NCBI GenBank assembly: GCA_001592805.2
Contig: CP051140.1
Location: 3,907,501 to 3,971,500 of the forward strand
Direction of reading: 5' to 3'
Length of the DNA stretch: 64,000 nt
Source: Peltaster fructicola
Lineage: Eukaryota > Ascomycota > Dothideomycetes
In this document: positions 11,701-23,057 of the stretch, one piece after another
How the letters are laid out: every line of letters starts with the position of its first letter
How positions within the stretch are numbered: position 1 is the stretch's first letter
Made by a program: the position numbers and the translations under genes
The notes under the pieces: generated by a model
The model's input: only the letters and a program-made list of their open reading frames with translations
Database searches by the model: none
Told to the model about the DNA's origin: nothing

Positions 11701-14516
11701 GTCGAGGTCCTTCGTTCTGGATCATCATACCCGTGGCGTCTAGTATAATCATGCATGCTGCTGATGTCTACACGCATGCTGGTCTGTTCGTTGAAGCACA
11801 CCACTATGCTACAAAAGCTGTTGCGATTGCAGATTCCATCGAAGGATCAATGTGGTCGATCGCTGCGCGGTCAAAGCTGGCAAGTATCCTCACACTCGCT
11901 GATCGTGTGGAAGATGCTGAGCTGTGCCTTGCGAAGCTCGATGTAGCTCCCGTTGAGCCTCGAATGCCAGTTGTAGATTTGTACAGGGTTCGCGCTCGGC
12001 TATGCGCGTCTACTGGTGAGCTCGAACAGTCGCTAAAGCATTATGATGCTGCTTGTGATGTACTTGTCCAGATCGGAGCGAGGTTCAACGCTTTCGGAGA
12101 GCCGATGTGTGCGAAGAGCTTGGAGATTGCAGTGGCAGCGCCAAAGCCAAAGTCAGCAGCAGCAGTGCGATCGAGGAGTACCGTCAGGACCAAGGCTTCT
12201 CAGCACGTAAAGGCGTCCAGGCTCAGTCCAGCAATTGAGCGTGTCCTGTACGACATCAAGCTCGAACGAGCACACATCGAGCAGCGGCTGCATGGGAACT
12301 TCGATGCGCTTGAGCCTTTGCATGAGATGGTCAATTCCAGCCTGCGTCAGCTCCAGCACCTGCAGGCCATGTCATCGTTCGAAACGAAGGCGCAGACAGA
12401 CGTGGTCTTCAACGCGCTGGTAGAGTCATCATTGATCTGTCCAGGAGTCTCCGGCAGTACTGCAAGCACCATAGTCGAGGACACGCAACCACAGAGGAAG
12501 GCAGCGACCAAGACCAAGTCTTCGATCACTCGAGGGAAGACTCCTAAAGCAGCGCTCACGAATATCATGCCGAAGAGTGAACTTGGACGGCTTCTTCGTG
12601 ATGCGCGAGGGCACCTACAACTGCCGACAGCATCTTGTAGAAGTATTGAGGCCATGACAGACATCCATCGGGAAAGCCAGATGCTTGTGACATCGAGCAT
12701 ATACTCCTCAGCAACTAATCTCGAAGTCAACAACCGTCTGGGTGCACTAGACATTGCTTCCAGCATCAGCATGCCAGCGTCTCTAGCCAAGATGCGCGAG
12801 CGATTCGCTCTGAAGGTAGATCTCTCAAGCACTCCAAAATCGGCTCAGCTACCTTGGCCTTGTGTAATGCCAACTGAACAAGATGACGAGACAGTGGCCG
12901 CAGTGGAGATCAGCGATATCCTCCCAGACTCCTGGACTGTCGTCTCACTGCAACTAAGCGCAGACGCAACAGAGTTGCTCGTCATGCGCCAACACAAAGA
13001 CGATGCCTGCTTTATCGTACGCTTGCCATTTGCCAGGCAAGATATTGAAGCTGAAAGAGCTGATTCCTTCGACTTCGCCGCAGGTAAAGCCGAGCTCGCA
13101 GAGATCATTGAGCAATCCAACAGCATATGCCATGCGGGCAATGAACCATCCAAGAAAATGGCATCTGCCGCCTGGTGGAGAGAGCGAGAGCAACTTGATA
13201 AGCGATTGCATGAGCTGCTTGTCAACATCGAAGAGATCTGGCTTGGAGGCTTCAAAGGTGTTCTTTGCCCAACAGAGTGCCATAAGAACCTAGCTGCCTT
13301 CCGCAAGCAATTCGAGACCATACTAGCACGACATATTCCGTGGGCGAAAAAAGAACCGAAGTTGGCGCTGCCTGACACTACCCTGCAGCTGTTCCTTAGT
13401 CTATGTCATGGACAAGGTGCTTCCCTTGAGATTGACGAGCCAGTCTTGGATTTGCTGTACAGTGTGGTAGACTCCTTGAAATTCCATGGTCGAGAGCTGG
13501 CTTTTGATGAGATCGACTTCGACACACTGACCATCGAGCTCATTGATGCTTTACAGATGCACCACGATGGTATTGACAAAGACGCCGAGACCGAGGAGCA
13601 TCTGATCCTTGTATTGGACAAGCGGTTGCAGAACTTTCCATGGGAAAGCTTGCCATATCTCGAAAATACAAGTGTAAGTCGTATGGGCGACATGCTTTCT
13701 TTAAGAGACCGCATTCTGTCGATGAGGTCGAGCGATTTGGACGGCCGATACCTTGTAAGCCATGAACTAGGCACTGTCATCCTTGATCCTGCTGCAGACA
13801 TGAAGAGGACGCAGGAGACGATGCAGCCAGCACTCCAGAATGTGATGAGCACACGGCCAGCGTGGCAGTCGATTGTAGGCCGTTCGCCGACAGAGGCAGA
13901 GTTCGAGGAAGCGCTCTCTAGCTCGAGTATTGTTATGTACTTCGGGCACGGCGCGGGTAGTCAGTACATCCGACCGAGAACGGTGAAGAAGATGGCGAAC
14001 TGCAGCGAGGTTGTCTGGCTGATGGGTTGCTCGTCTGGTGCAGTGACTGAGCATGGCGAGCTGGAAGCTACGAGCGTGCCAGCATCGTATCTGGTCGCTG
14101 GTGGTTGCAATATCGTGTCGAGCGAGTGTCGAAAATGTCTTGCTGTGGTGGCTAACTTGTGGGATGTCACAGATAAGGACATCGATCGCTTCTCCATCGC
14201 TGCTGGGGCAGATTGGGGTCTTTGGTCGCCGCCTGAAGACGGAAAGCACTCGCCTGTGGCAGTCGCAATACGTGGTGCGGTACGAGATACGACCAGCACT
14301 CCACCTGTGGTGCTTATGACCCCGAAGGCGTCCAGAGCTCCAAGAGGGGAAGTCAGCAGCAAGACGCCGGCAAGGAAGCGAAGCAGGAAAGCTGACGCAA
14401 GACTGCTGAGCTTATCTGAAGCCGTCTCGCGCAATCGAGATGCTTGCTACCTTCGATATCTGAATGGTGCAGCTCCTGTAGTGTATGGTGTGCCGGTGTA
14501 TCTCGATAAGAGGTAG
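8723..14516 (+). CDS. ESP1: Separase (sister-chromatid cohesion protease)
   Basis: Separase cleaves the cohesin kleisin Scc1/Rad21 at anaphase onset and is held by securin until APC/C acts. Two exons, 8723-11218 and 11277-14516, joined by a 58-nt intron (donor gtgagt, acceptor gaagag), give 1911 aa, normal for fungal Esp1/Cut1/BimB. The first two thirds are alpha-helical repeats without motifs. The C-terminal caspase-like domain has the catalytic His in VMYFGHGAGSQYI (His about 1723) and the catalytic Cys in VVWLMGCSSGAVTEHG (Cys about 1750), followed by the family signature VANLWDVTDKDIDRF. Both catalytic residues are present, so the protein looks active. The first in-frame ATG at 8723 (MPQREDEIFARV) was chosen. 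No securin gene is seen nearby. Confidence 0.96.
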
Positions 14517-14551
14517 ACGATGTATACTGATGCTCACGACAAACTGTGCTG

Positions 14552-14863
14552 TCACTCTTCCAACTCAATCTTCGTGATGTACTGTCCTGGTATAACGACA
14601 AGACCCACGAAACGTCTTTTCATTGCGAGCTTGAACGGAGTCTTCGCTCCAGATAGTTCATGGGCAGCAGCAGAGACATCTGCTTCTCTTGGTGTTGGCT
14701 GGCGGTATTCCTGTGTCATCGAGAGGATGACATTGCGCTCTCGGTCAGTGCATTTGAGTTGTCCGACGAATTTCCTGCTATCGTTTGTATGGACGTGCAG
14801 TGTTTTGTTGAGCAAGCTGCTCAAGTAGCTGGCGTGAGAACCTTCGCTCCCGACTTTCGCCAT
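14552..14863 (-). CDS. MAK31: NatC auxiliary subunit, Sm-like protein NAA38
   Basis: An intronless 103-aa Sm-fold protein. Sm1 is seen as LLNKTLHVHTNDSRKFVGQL followed by TDRERNVIL, and Sm2 as RRFVGLVVIPGQYITKIELE; the GLVxIPG..I.KI form separates the NAA38/LSMD1/Mak31 branch from spliceosomal Lsm proteins. A Thr/Ala-rich insertion of about 20 residues (PTPREADVSAAAHELSGAKT) sits between the two motifs, as is common in fungal members. NatC acetylates Met followed by hydrophobic residues. It is convergent with separase with only 35 bases between stops, so the 3' UTRs probably overlap. Confidence 0.88.
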   Translation of the reverse strand: MAKVGSEGSHASYLSSLLNKTLHVHTNDSRKFVGQLKCTDRERNVILSMTQEYRQPTPREADVSAAAHELSGAKTPFKLAMKRRFVGLVVIPGQYITKIELEE

Positions 14864-15760
14864 GACAGTGAACGAGTCTCAAGGCATGTCGACTCTGGTG
14901 TAAAGTGTGAGCTGAGATGAATGGTAGACGTGGGTTCAACGGAAATTCGTCCGTCCAAAGTCTTCCCAAGGGCTGTCACTACCCTGTGCTTGTCACACCT
15001 TCTTGGCATTAAGAGCCACAGTCTTTGAAGCCTTATATTTCGTGCTATAAACACTACGAGGTGTTGTCAGATGACTCATTTCTCGTTCCGAAGGTGCCAT
15101 GGTTGCTGACACATTGCATGTTGAGACTAAGGTGTTGAGACTGAGATGTGTGTGACAAACACAGGGTAGTGACAGCCGCAAGGAAGACTTTTGAGAAGAA
15201 AGGTGTCCCGCTCCGTGGGACACCCAGTATCCCATACTCAAACACAAGATATATAACTGACTTATGAGATCCTTTGCTCCATATGGCCTCGATCTACACA
15301 AATATATGGTTACTCTCGTCACAAACAATCCCGCTGCTTCATGAGCTTGCGGGAATTGCTCCTTAGTTGTTCAGGAGCTGGTCAGGCTTTATGGTCCGAC
15401 ACAGCCAACAAGAGGCTCTTGAACTACCTTCTGACCTGTGGCATGCCTCTCAACCTCTTGCCTGCAGCTTTTGACCCAATCTGAAGCTGTTGTTGAGCCT
15501 TCTTGACTCTCGCTCGGCGCTATAATCGAGCCTTCTTGGGAGCTTCCTCAATCTTCCCTCCTACAGCTCTGTGTTATCTTCCTCCCGTCGCTGTTGAGCT
15601 TTGAAGAGCTTGACAGGTCCCTGCTTAGCTGTGTCTTGAGCTCTAGGCACTGCACAGGATACTTGACTCTAAAACTCCCGGCAGCCAGCCCTGCACAAAT
15701 CCAGCTTACTACTATATGGGTCTTGGTTGCTAACGCCACAACATGCGACTGCTGGCCATT
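14864..15760. other. Non-coding stretch with hairpin and fragmentary frames
   Basis: About 900 bases without an intact gene. The proximal part is the NAA38 promoter side. From about 15330 to 15740 the minus strand shows short coding-like pieces interrupted by stops (for example LFKAQQRREEDN and DWVKSCRQEVERH), which suggests a decayed gene or repeat, but no family is recognisable. The perfect hairpin is listed separately. Confidence 0.4.
15202..15224. repeat. Perfect inverted repeat, 8-bp arms, 7-base loop
   Basis: GGTGTCCC at 15202-15209 is mirrored exactly by GGGACACC at 15217-15224 around GCTCCGT. It lies in non-coding DNA. It could be a dyad binding site, a structured RNA element or the end of a degraded DNA repeat; the sequence alone does not decide. 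Confidence 0.6.
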
Positions 15761-16880
15761 TCAACCTTGGTGCCTCGCAGGCCAACCTGGAGGCGCCATG
15801 GGCGGCCTATCATGCTGCCCTGTGCCAAGTGGTGGGTATGGCCATGGGATAGGTCCCAGCACTGGAGGTGGCATTGGAGGTGGCGTTGGAAGTGCCATTA
15901 GGGCCCCCATTGGCGATGCCGTAGGAGCCATTGGTGGCACCATCGGGAATCCTGGTGGTCCTTCGCGCAATTGCTTCCACTGTTCCATCATTAAACGGGT
16001 GTATTCATTCTTGAGCTCTAATGCCACAACCTGCGCTCTTAAGAGCCTGTCCCTGAGGGAGGGATCTGTGACATAATCGACTCTGTGACCGTAAGTACTG
16101 TCTCTCATACCTTTCATGTCACTGACCTGCTTGTAGGAGCTATAGGGCTAGGGCTTCGAACATCATCGTCGTCCTCTGCATGTGACCATTGGCTCGACTC
16201 TGAGTATAATGATGCCGTTCGCGGCGGTGGACGCGCTGTAGAGCCTGGCTGTCTGCTCGGCCTCCAAGAACGGCCAAAGGCCTGCGAGGATGATGTTACT
16301 GATGCTCGAGAGTCGTCGTGTTCTACGCTCGGGGCTGCCGACGACCTGTATTCGAGATCTGTGGCAGTCTCGTCGTTGGTCTCTATCGCCGACCGCTTGC
16401 GCTTCCTGTTCCCTATATGTATGTGCATGAGTATAGCAGTGCATCAGTGGCAGACGACTCGCGATTTCTCAAGTGATTTCGAATGAAGCGACTACTTATA
16501 TCCTGATTTCTATGCTCAGACCTGATGCCTTTTGCATATGCGAGACGAGCCGAAGGACCGGATTCCGCCATGCTTGTCAAGACTTCAGTGAACTGTCGTA
16601 GTCAGGAGTACATTTGGACGGGCACTTCTATGGATGCCACTCATAATAAGTTTCTCACCGCCCTCCCTTTCGGAATTGCCGTGCCAAGCATGTATCCTGG
16701 CGAAACCTGATGAAGTGCCTCGAGATGCTGCGGTGCTCTGATGAAGTATTTGTGGTGCGCTGGCACTTGCGGACTCGACAGTACGGTGCTTCGTCCATGG
16801 TATAAGTCTTCATATAGGCTACCACGTTGTGCTTGCATTTGATGCCAAAATCTTATCTGCTGGTCGACATGAGACATCAC
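15761..16880 (-). CDS. Unrecognised spliced gene, structure partly unresolved
   Basis: The clearest part is 16127-16428 joined to 15761-16082 across a canonical 44-nt intron, coding 207 aa: a basic NLS-like start (NRKRKRSAIETND), a Ser-rich middle with EDDDD, a helical segment (VDYVTDPSLRDRLLRAQVVA to MMEQWKQLREG) and a Pro/Met-rich tail (PTPPPMPPPVLGPIPWPYPP). Upstream, 16659-16880 splices cleanly in phase to 16522-16592 (FTEVLTSMAESGPSARLAYA) across a 66-nt intron with a CTGAC branch site. The next donor at 16521, joined to the acceptor before 16412, puts translation into a frame that leaves the NLS frame. So either there are two transcripts, a weak GC donor is used, or one base is wrong. 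No known domain. Its possible start is only 34 bases from FOL3. Confidence 0.45.
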
Positions 16881-16914
16881 ATCGGCACCATAACGGTCCT
16901 ACAACAATGCAGCA

Positions 16915-18330
16915 ATGATCCAACCTGGTCTATCACGAATCTCTAAGCTGCTGGCAACCACTGAATTACCATGGCGGGCGATACACGTAGCAGGCACCAA
17001 CGGCAAAGGCTCAATCTGTAACTATGCTGCTTCGATGTTGAAGGTCTACAACAACACAAGCTTACCGCCGTTTACCGGTCATGCCAAGCTCACATATGGC
17101 AAGTTCACAAGCCCACATCTGATGGATCGATGGGACGGCATATCCGTCAACGATGCTGTCATCTCCAAGGAGGACTTTCAACGAATTGAAGACAAGATCG
17201 TGCGACGCGATCGGAACGACGCCATCAATGCCAGCGAGTTCGAGATTCTGACGGCCACAGCCTTCGAGACATTCACTAAGGCCAAGGTCGATGTAGGGAT
17301 CATCGAGGTGGGCATGGGAGGGCGACTTGATGCTACAAATATCATTGGGCAGTCTACACACAAGGACAGCACATCAGTTCGAGCGACACCGTTGGTCACA
17401 GCAATATCTAAGATCGGTCTCGATCATCAAGCATTCCTGGGCAACACTCTCACCGAGATAGCCGCGCAGAAAGCCGGTATCATGAAGCCTAGAGTGCCAG
17501 TTGTCTACGACGAGTCCAATGCTAAGGAGGTTAGGGATGTACTTGAACAACATGCTATGGCTGTAGGGGTGAAGGCTACATCTATGGCAGCACTTGGCCT
17601 GGATCCGGACTGGTCTCTCTTACCGGTAGAAGAGCGGCCGCAAGGCTATGAGACACACGACGGTTACCCAATTCATGCACACATCCAGAACAACACGAGT
17701 GTTGCCTTGAGATCGACCTGGCTTGCGCTGTCTCAGCTTGGTCGCCTAGCGTGTCCACCAGCTATGTCCGAGGCTGACCACGCACAACAACTGCGCGACA
17801 TGGCGCAACTGATGTCCAGAGTGTCAGAAGCAGGTAGTACACCAAACCGCGGTAGACTGGAACGAGTACGTGTTGTGAGACGGACCGCATCTGGATCGAT
17901 AGTGCACAAGCTTCTTGCGGACGGCGCACATAACGCACAATCAGCTATCGCTCTCGCTGATGAGGTTACCTTGTTGAGGAAGGAGAATGCAGGTACGAGC
18001 AAGATCTGCTGGGTGGTAGCTGTCTCCAATGGACGCAACCCCAAGGACTTGCTCGATCCATTGCTCAAGATTGGAGACTCTGTATGTGCAGTCGAATTTG
18101 GGCCAGTGGATGGCATGCCATGGGTCGAGCCTGTTTCAGCACAAGACGTTGCGACTGCTGCCGCTGATCTCGTTGGCAAGCAAGGCAGTGTCACTGTGTA
18201 TGGCAAGGATGTGCAGGCGGCGGTGAAACACGCGTTCGACGCCAGTGATAGTGAGTGGACAGTCGTTGCTGGGAGTCTTTATCTCGTTGGCGATGTCCAT
18301 AGGCTTTTGAGGGATGGCGAGGCCGGCTAA
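16915..18330 (+). CDS. FOL3: Dihydrofolate/folylpolyglutamate synthase (Mur-ligase family)
   Basis: An intronless frame of 471 aa. The enzyme ligates glutamate to dihydropteroate or folate using ATP. The N-terminus MIQPGLSRISKLL matches fungal Fol3, and the P-loop is IHVAGTNGKGSICNYAASML (about residues 22-41). FTSPHLMDRWDGI and the second nucleotide motif VGIIEVGMGGRLDATN follow, with GLDHQAFLGNTLTEIAAQKA in the middle and the C-terminal ligase domain signature LLADGAHNAQSA. The start and length fit the shorter Fol3 (dihydrofolate synthetase) type rather than the mitochondrial Met7 type, which usually has a presequence. That choice between paralogues is inference. Confidence 0.9.
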   Translation: MIQPGLSRISKLLATTELPWRAIHVAGTNGKGSICNYAASMLKVYNNTSLPPFTGHAKLTYGKFTSPHLMDRWDGISVNDAVISKEDFQRIEDKIVRRDRNDAINASEFEILTATAFETFTKAKVDVGIIEVGMGGRLDATNIIGQSTHKDSTSVRATPLVTAISKIGLDHQAFLGNTLTEIAAQKAGIMKPRVPVVYDESNAKEVRDVLEQHAMAVGVKATSMAALGLDPDWSLLPVEERPQGYETHDGYPIHAHIQNNTSVALRSTWLALSQLGRLACPPAMSEADHAQQLRDMAQLMSRVSEAGSTPNRGRLERVRVVRRTASGSIVHKLLADGAHNAQSAIALADEVTLLRKENAGTSKICWVVAVSNGRNPKDLLDPLLKIGDSVCAVEFGPVDGMPWVEPVSAQDVATAAADLVGKQGSVTVYGKDVQAAVKHAFDASDSEWTVVAGSLYLVGDVHRLLRDGEAG

Positions 18331-18344
18331 ACGTTGAAGCTGTG

Positions 18345-19527
18345 TCAACTGGAATCAAAGGCAGGAAACGCCTGTTGCAACCAGGCAATGAGCTGCGTGC
18401 CAAGATTGCGATGGTCGTCATCCCATTCCTGAGGCTGAAGGAGCTTTGCCCAGTCTACGACCTCATGAATAGGCTGATCTAGAAGCTCGCGCCTGATCAG
18501 TTCGACAGTCGTGGCTTGCGGTAATCCCAGCTTGACATCACTGATCACGCCATGGCGTAGATCTAGCTCGAGAAGAGGCAGCTTGGTGCTATCGACAAGT
18601 TGTGGAGACTTGACGGTAAATTGCGGTGTCTGCAAAAACATGAATGGCATAGACTGCAACGGTCAGCTGAATAGTGCAAGCATACGGGGGACTCACCTTC
18701 ATCTCCTCGACACCTTCACGGATGGCATCGATGTGAACACACTCGTCGCCGACAGTCTGGATTCCCTCATTGTCACCAGGACGATACAGCTCATCGAATT
18801 GTTGCTGTACACCTGAGATGAACTCGTCGTTGGACAGTCCAACATTCATGATTGGCGAGCTGACACTTTCGACTCCTTTGGCTGTGATATTGGACCTAGC
18901 TGGAGAACGAAGATATTGCGATATACTCGACAGGTTTGGTGTAGAAAGCAAGCAGGTCCCATGATGCAGAGCTCGATTTCTCGTCAGCTTATATGCAGAT
19001 CCTGACACCTTGCGAGGTTTCTCGCTGTCATCCGACTGCATGACTACATCATGCCGCTCGTTGACCTTTGCAGATGTGATGCCACAACTTTGCAGTGCTC
19101 GCACTATCATCTCACAGTGCTTGTCGCGGGTGAACCTCGATGGATGCACAATCACAGTCCAGTTGACGTTGCCTTCATCGTGAAAGACGGTGCCGCCACC
19201 ACTTCTCCTGCGAACAAGATCGACCTTTCCCAGCGTGGATGTTGCATCTCTGAGCAGAGATAGATTGACTTCGAGCCATGGATTCTGATTGCGGCCAATG
19301 ACCACACTGGGTCGATTGATGTACTGGAAGAGTACAGCAGAATCCGGCGGCGAGTTCTGCAGCAGATAATGCTCAATCGAAAGGTTGAGATATGGATCGC
19401 GAGAAGTCGAGACGTACGATTGCACCGGACGCTGTGCCAAGCGATGCAAAGCACTTGTGGTGATGCATCTCCTTGCGATAATGTGTGCGGTTGTGCTCGC
19501 TCGTGTAGCAGAGCGAATGAATAGCAT
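18345..19527 (-). CDS. AIM22: Lipoate-protein ligase A-like enzyme, mitochondrial
   Basis: Exons 18697-19527 and 18345-18653 with a 43-nt intron give 379 aa. The family attaches lipoic acid to E2 subunits and the glycine-cleavage H protein in mitochondria. The N-terminus ([20 protein letters not shown]) is a strong presequence. The BPL/LplA catalytic domain shows [27 protein letters not shown], the lipoyl-AMP loop [20 protein letters not shown] and the lysine motif [20 protein letters not shown]. The second exon carries the small C-terminal domain ([10 protein letters not shown] to [10 protein letters not shown]). It ends 14 bases from the FOL3 stop, so the two genes converge tightly. Confidence 0.92.
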
Positions 19528-20001
19528 TTGACGACTTGGTCGAATGTGACAGGCGGCCCATAAAGGGTGATTGCAGATCGCGCGCCACTGACGGGGCGGC
19601 TAAGGCAGGCCACACGGTTGAGGCCCAAGGATGTGATGAAATGTCACCTTCACTGTACTGTCGTCTGAGTACCTCGTGTGACGCCTGCTAGAGGCAAGAT
19701 GTATGTAGCCGTAGACTGTCGTCTGTCGTGTATCATCATGTTTTTCTCTCTGCCTCGCGACAACAGTCATCATCAGACGAAGAATAGCCTTGGCTAGCCT
19801 CCCTTGATGGCGGTAAAGCCGTTGTACCTGCATGGCTGCAACGTCAATCAATTCTCAAGTGCCGAGCATACATCTCACCACAGCAGCATTGCCTCTTCGA
19901 CGCAACATGTTCCTAGTAGTCCTTTGAGGACTGCTCGACGGAGGCGCCCCACTGTTATCGCTGGCAGAGCACAACCTCACCTCATCACGAGCCATGCGAC
20001 C
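19528..20001. other. Divergent promoter region between lipoate ligase and SOG2
   Basis: 474 bases between two divergent starts. The frame into SOG2 is open upstream to 19804, but the upstream residues look non-conserved and the ATG at 20002 fits better. No other feature seen. Confidence 0.5.
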
Positions 20002-23000
20002 ATGGCTTCTGACTCGCTGCCAACCGCGCACAATGACAAGATGACGACTGAGGCACTGCTCGCCTTCACCCAGCGAGAGTTGGATACTGAGGCTGAGCGC
20101 AATGCACAGGTCGCTGCTGAAGGATCCGGAGAAGTGCTACAATCTGGTGCCACGCTCGATTACAGCAAGAAGAACATCAACGAGCTGCCGGTGGAGGTGA
20201 TTCTGCTGTTCAAGGACAAGGTCGAAAGGTAAGGCTGAGGTGCTGCTCAACATGGCAAACGCTGAAGAACATACCAGGCTCGCGCTCTCGCACAATCCTC
20301 AGATACTCATACCCAAGGAGATCACGCAGTGCACTCGACTTCGATACCTTAACGTGCGAGCAAGCAAGCTCACCGAGTTCCCGAAACATGTATGCAGACC
20401 GCGGCATTGTATTGGCTCACTCTGATACACATTAGGTACTCCTTCTCTCGCAGCTCGAGATCCTCGACCTCAGCAAGAATGAGCTCACAGTGATACCAGA
20501 GACCATCAAAGCTATGACCTCACTCAAGTTCCTCGCTATAATGCGCAACAAAATTACACGTCTACCTCTCGCACTCGGCGAAATGAACAACCTACACAAA
20601 CTCAAGTTTGAGGAGAACCCCATCGAGTTCCCATCCATGGAAGAGCTGCATTTCAGCACAGAAGAGAAGAATGGGACTGGCATGCAAGAGGCGGAGAAGG
20701 ATAGAGAAATGTGTCAACAGGTCAAACGAGTACTCAAGAACAAGGCGCTGAGACAACGACTTATGAGGTCGCCAAGCGAGGAAGAGGCAAGCGAGAGCAG
20801 TGCCGAAACACCACGACCTTTGCGACGGACTGCTACCGGTCGCTTTCCTGTCCGGCCAAGTATAAGCAAAATCGACCTCAGCGAGATCACACGCTCGGCG
20901 TCGAACTCTCCGCCAGATACACAACTCACCACGAAACCAAGCTTTGCTGGCACACCAACTAAGAGTGGTACTGCACCTCAATCAGCACCTTTGATGCCTT
21001 CCTACGCCAGCAATGCCAATCGCACCCGCAGCGAGTCTTCCTCTTCCACAACTGCATCGCTTCGCGCACGACGACAGGGATTCCTACCAGCCAAGCGCAA
21101 CAATGGCTTGGGGTCCGTCAGCGAAGCAGGCGTGCACTCAATCCGGTCAAGCAATGCTTCTACCATCAAAGCCACGCATGCATACAAAGCCAGCACTTCT
21201 TCAACACTTAGCGGCATTGGCAGCAGCAGCGGTGCAGAGACCTCGTCAGGTCCTGGCAGTCCAGTCGCTGGCTCGAACTTCAAGCTTGTCCCTGCAAATC
21301 GCCGCCAGGTTGATCATCCTTCCACGCAGATTCAGCGAAGTCCAATTGTTCAAGCTGCTCAAAAGACTTGCGGTTCAGCATATATCAGCTGTCTCAGCCC
21401 TTACGACAGGTTGCGGTCGGCGTCTTGAGTGGTCTGCCTAAGAAATCCAACCTCAATCGTCATTTTGTCAGCGCGAGTGCACGCACTGAGCAACTCAACA
21501 GTGCGCTAGCGCTGCTCGACAATCACGCGGTCCTTGGCGAAGATGAAGCTGAGTTGAAGCGCAGGGTCATGTTCCTTGTGCACGCAGCCATGAAGTCGTT
21601 CGGCAGCGTCATGGAATGCATGCAGACTCATGTGCAGAAGATCAGCACAATCATTAATCCGCTTCACACAAGGAGTTTGATGCATCAGCTGTATGCGACT
21701 ATAGTGGAAGCTCGCAATGTCCTGCAATTGCTCGACATGCCCGTCAAGTATACCTCTGGAGAGATCAAGGACATGCCTCGTCAATCTCGCCTCCCAAACC
21801 CACAGAGCACGACTACACCACCAGAATCGAGACCTTTGACAACCAACCGACGTCTACGAGGCGCTACCATCCTTCGCAACGAGATCAGTGTAGACGCTCT
21901 ACGAGTCATACCACCAGCGAAGTCGAGCGAAGGAAGCCGCTCGAACACCATGACGAATTACTCGACTACAGTAACGCCAGCGTCCGGCGACTCGTTCATT
22001 CAATCGGCTGCTTTACCAACACGCATGAACAACATGCGCGCGATGCTCAGTCATTCTAGCGATGAACAGGACGACGGCACTGAGCATTTCGAGGCTATCT
22101 TCCTGAAGCTGCGTGAGGCATGTTCGGTTGCAGCAAAGACACTTCCGAATTGTCAGCATGAAGTCAATGTTCAGATTGATAACACAACTAGAGACGGCAA
22201 TCGTGCGGCCGTCCATTTATGGCAGAGTGCTCTCAAAGGCTATCACAAGATCTCGAAGGCACACCAAGACTTGAGCGACCGCCTCAGTGCTATCAGACTG
22301 AAGGATCCTCGAGTGCGCACCGAGAAGGACTTCTGGCAGATGTGCGATACATTCGTCCAGGTGAGTACCATTACAATTTCGTCAAAGCTCGCTAACACAC
22401 ATCTAGAGCTGGACAGAGTTCGCACTGAGCATCAAAAAGCTCTCTCAGGAAGGCTTCGACATCACCACTGTCCGAAGTCTTATGAAGCCGATGCAGCGGA
22501 GTGTAAAAGATCTTTCTAAGACGATATCAGACTCTCCGCTATACCTGCAAGCTGTCCGCAGCACAAGCAATGGAGGGTCAAGCAGATTAGCTCCACCATT
22601 CGCGCTGAGCCTAAACACTGCATCAGCCCAAGCAGTTGCTCATACCGGCTCAAACCCACCTTCCGCAGCACCGAGTTCTGGCATGACCGTCTCGGTGCCT
22701 GCAACTCCACTAACCGCTGCTCTAGGCCCTGCAGCGCAGGCTACGCTTGTCAGCACGCCAGGATCAATGGCTCCTATGGCGGATTACTTTGTCAATGCTG
22801 GCAATATGCAGACTGTCACTGCGTACGCACCAGCCAACATTTCTACTGCACCACAGATTGCACTTCCTGCACTGCCAACGAGTCAAGGCACTCTAAATCA
22901 TGGCAGACGACAGGTATGAAGGAGTGCTTTGTCTCATGATTAACCTTGTGCTATCTAGCTTGATGTCGCCACTTTGAGTGCGGTACAGCAGCACAGCAGC

Positions 23001-23057
23001 ACCGCAATAGCAGCAGTAGCAGCAGTAGCACAGATATCAGAATCGACAGGCAGATGA
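20002..23057 (+). CDS. SOG2: RAM pathway leucine-rich-repeat protein Sog2
   Basis: Sog2 is a leucine-rich-repeat scaffold of the RAM/MOR network controlling polarity and cell separation with the Cbk1/COT1 kinase. Exons are 20002-20228, 20278-20389, 20436-22360, 22407-22913 and 22959-23057. LRR units appear at the start (LDYSKKNINELP; LEILDLSKNELTVIP; LAIMRNKITRLP). A long Ser/Thr-rich linker follows, then the Sog2 family domain (RTEQLNSALALLDNH, MFLVHAAMKSFGSVMECMQT, LMKPMQRSVKDLSKTISDSP). Around 21366-21370 the reading moves from the frame ending IVQAAQKT to the frame starting LRFSIYQLSQPLRQV with no intron that fits; one base appears missing (or two extra). The last exon is a short Gln/Ala-rich tail and is less certain. 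Confidence 0.88.
22985..23033 (+). repeat. Impure CAG/CAGTAG low-complexity tract
   Basis: A degenerate run of CAG, CAC and GTA triplets that in the chosen SOG2 model encodes Gln/His/Ser and then Ala/Val. It may equally be 3' UTR if the last SOG2 intron is not used. Confidence 0.6.
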
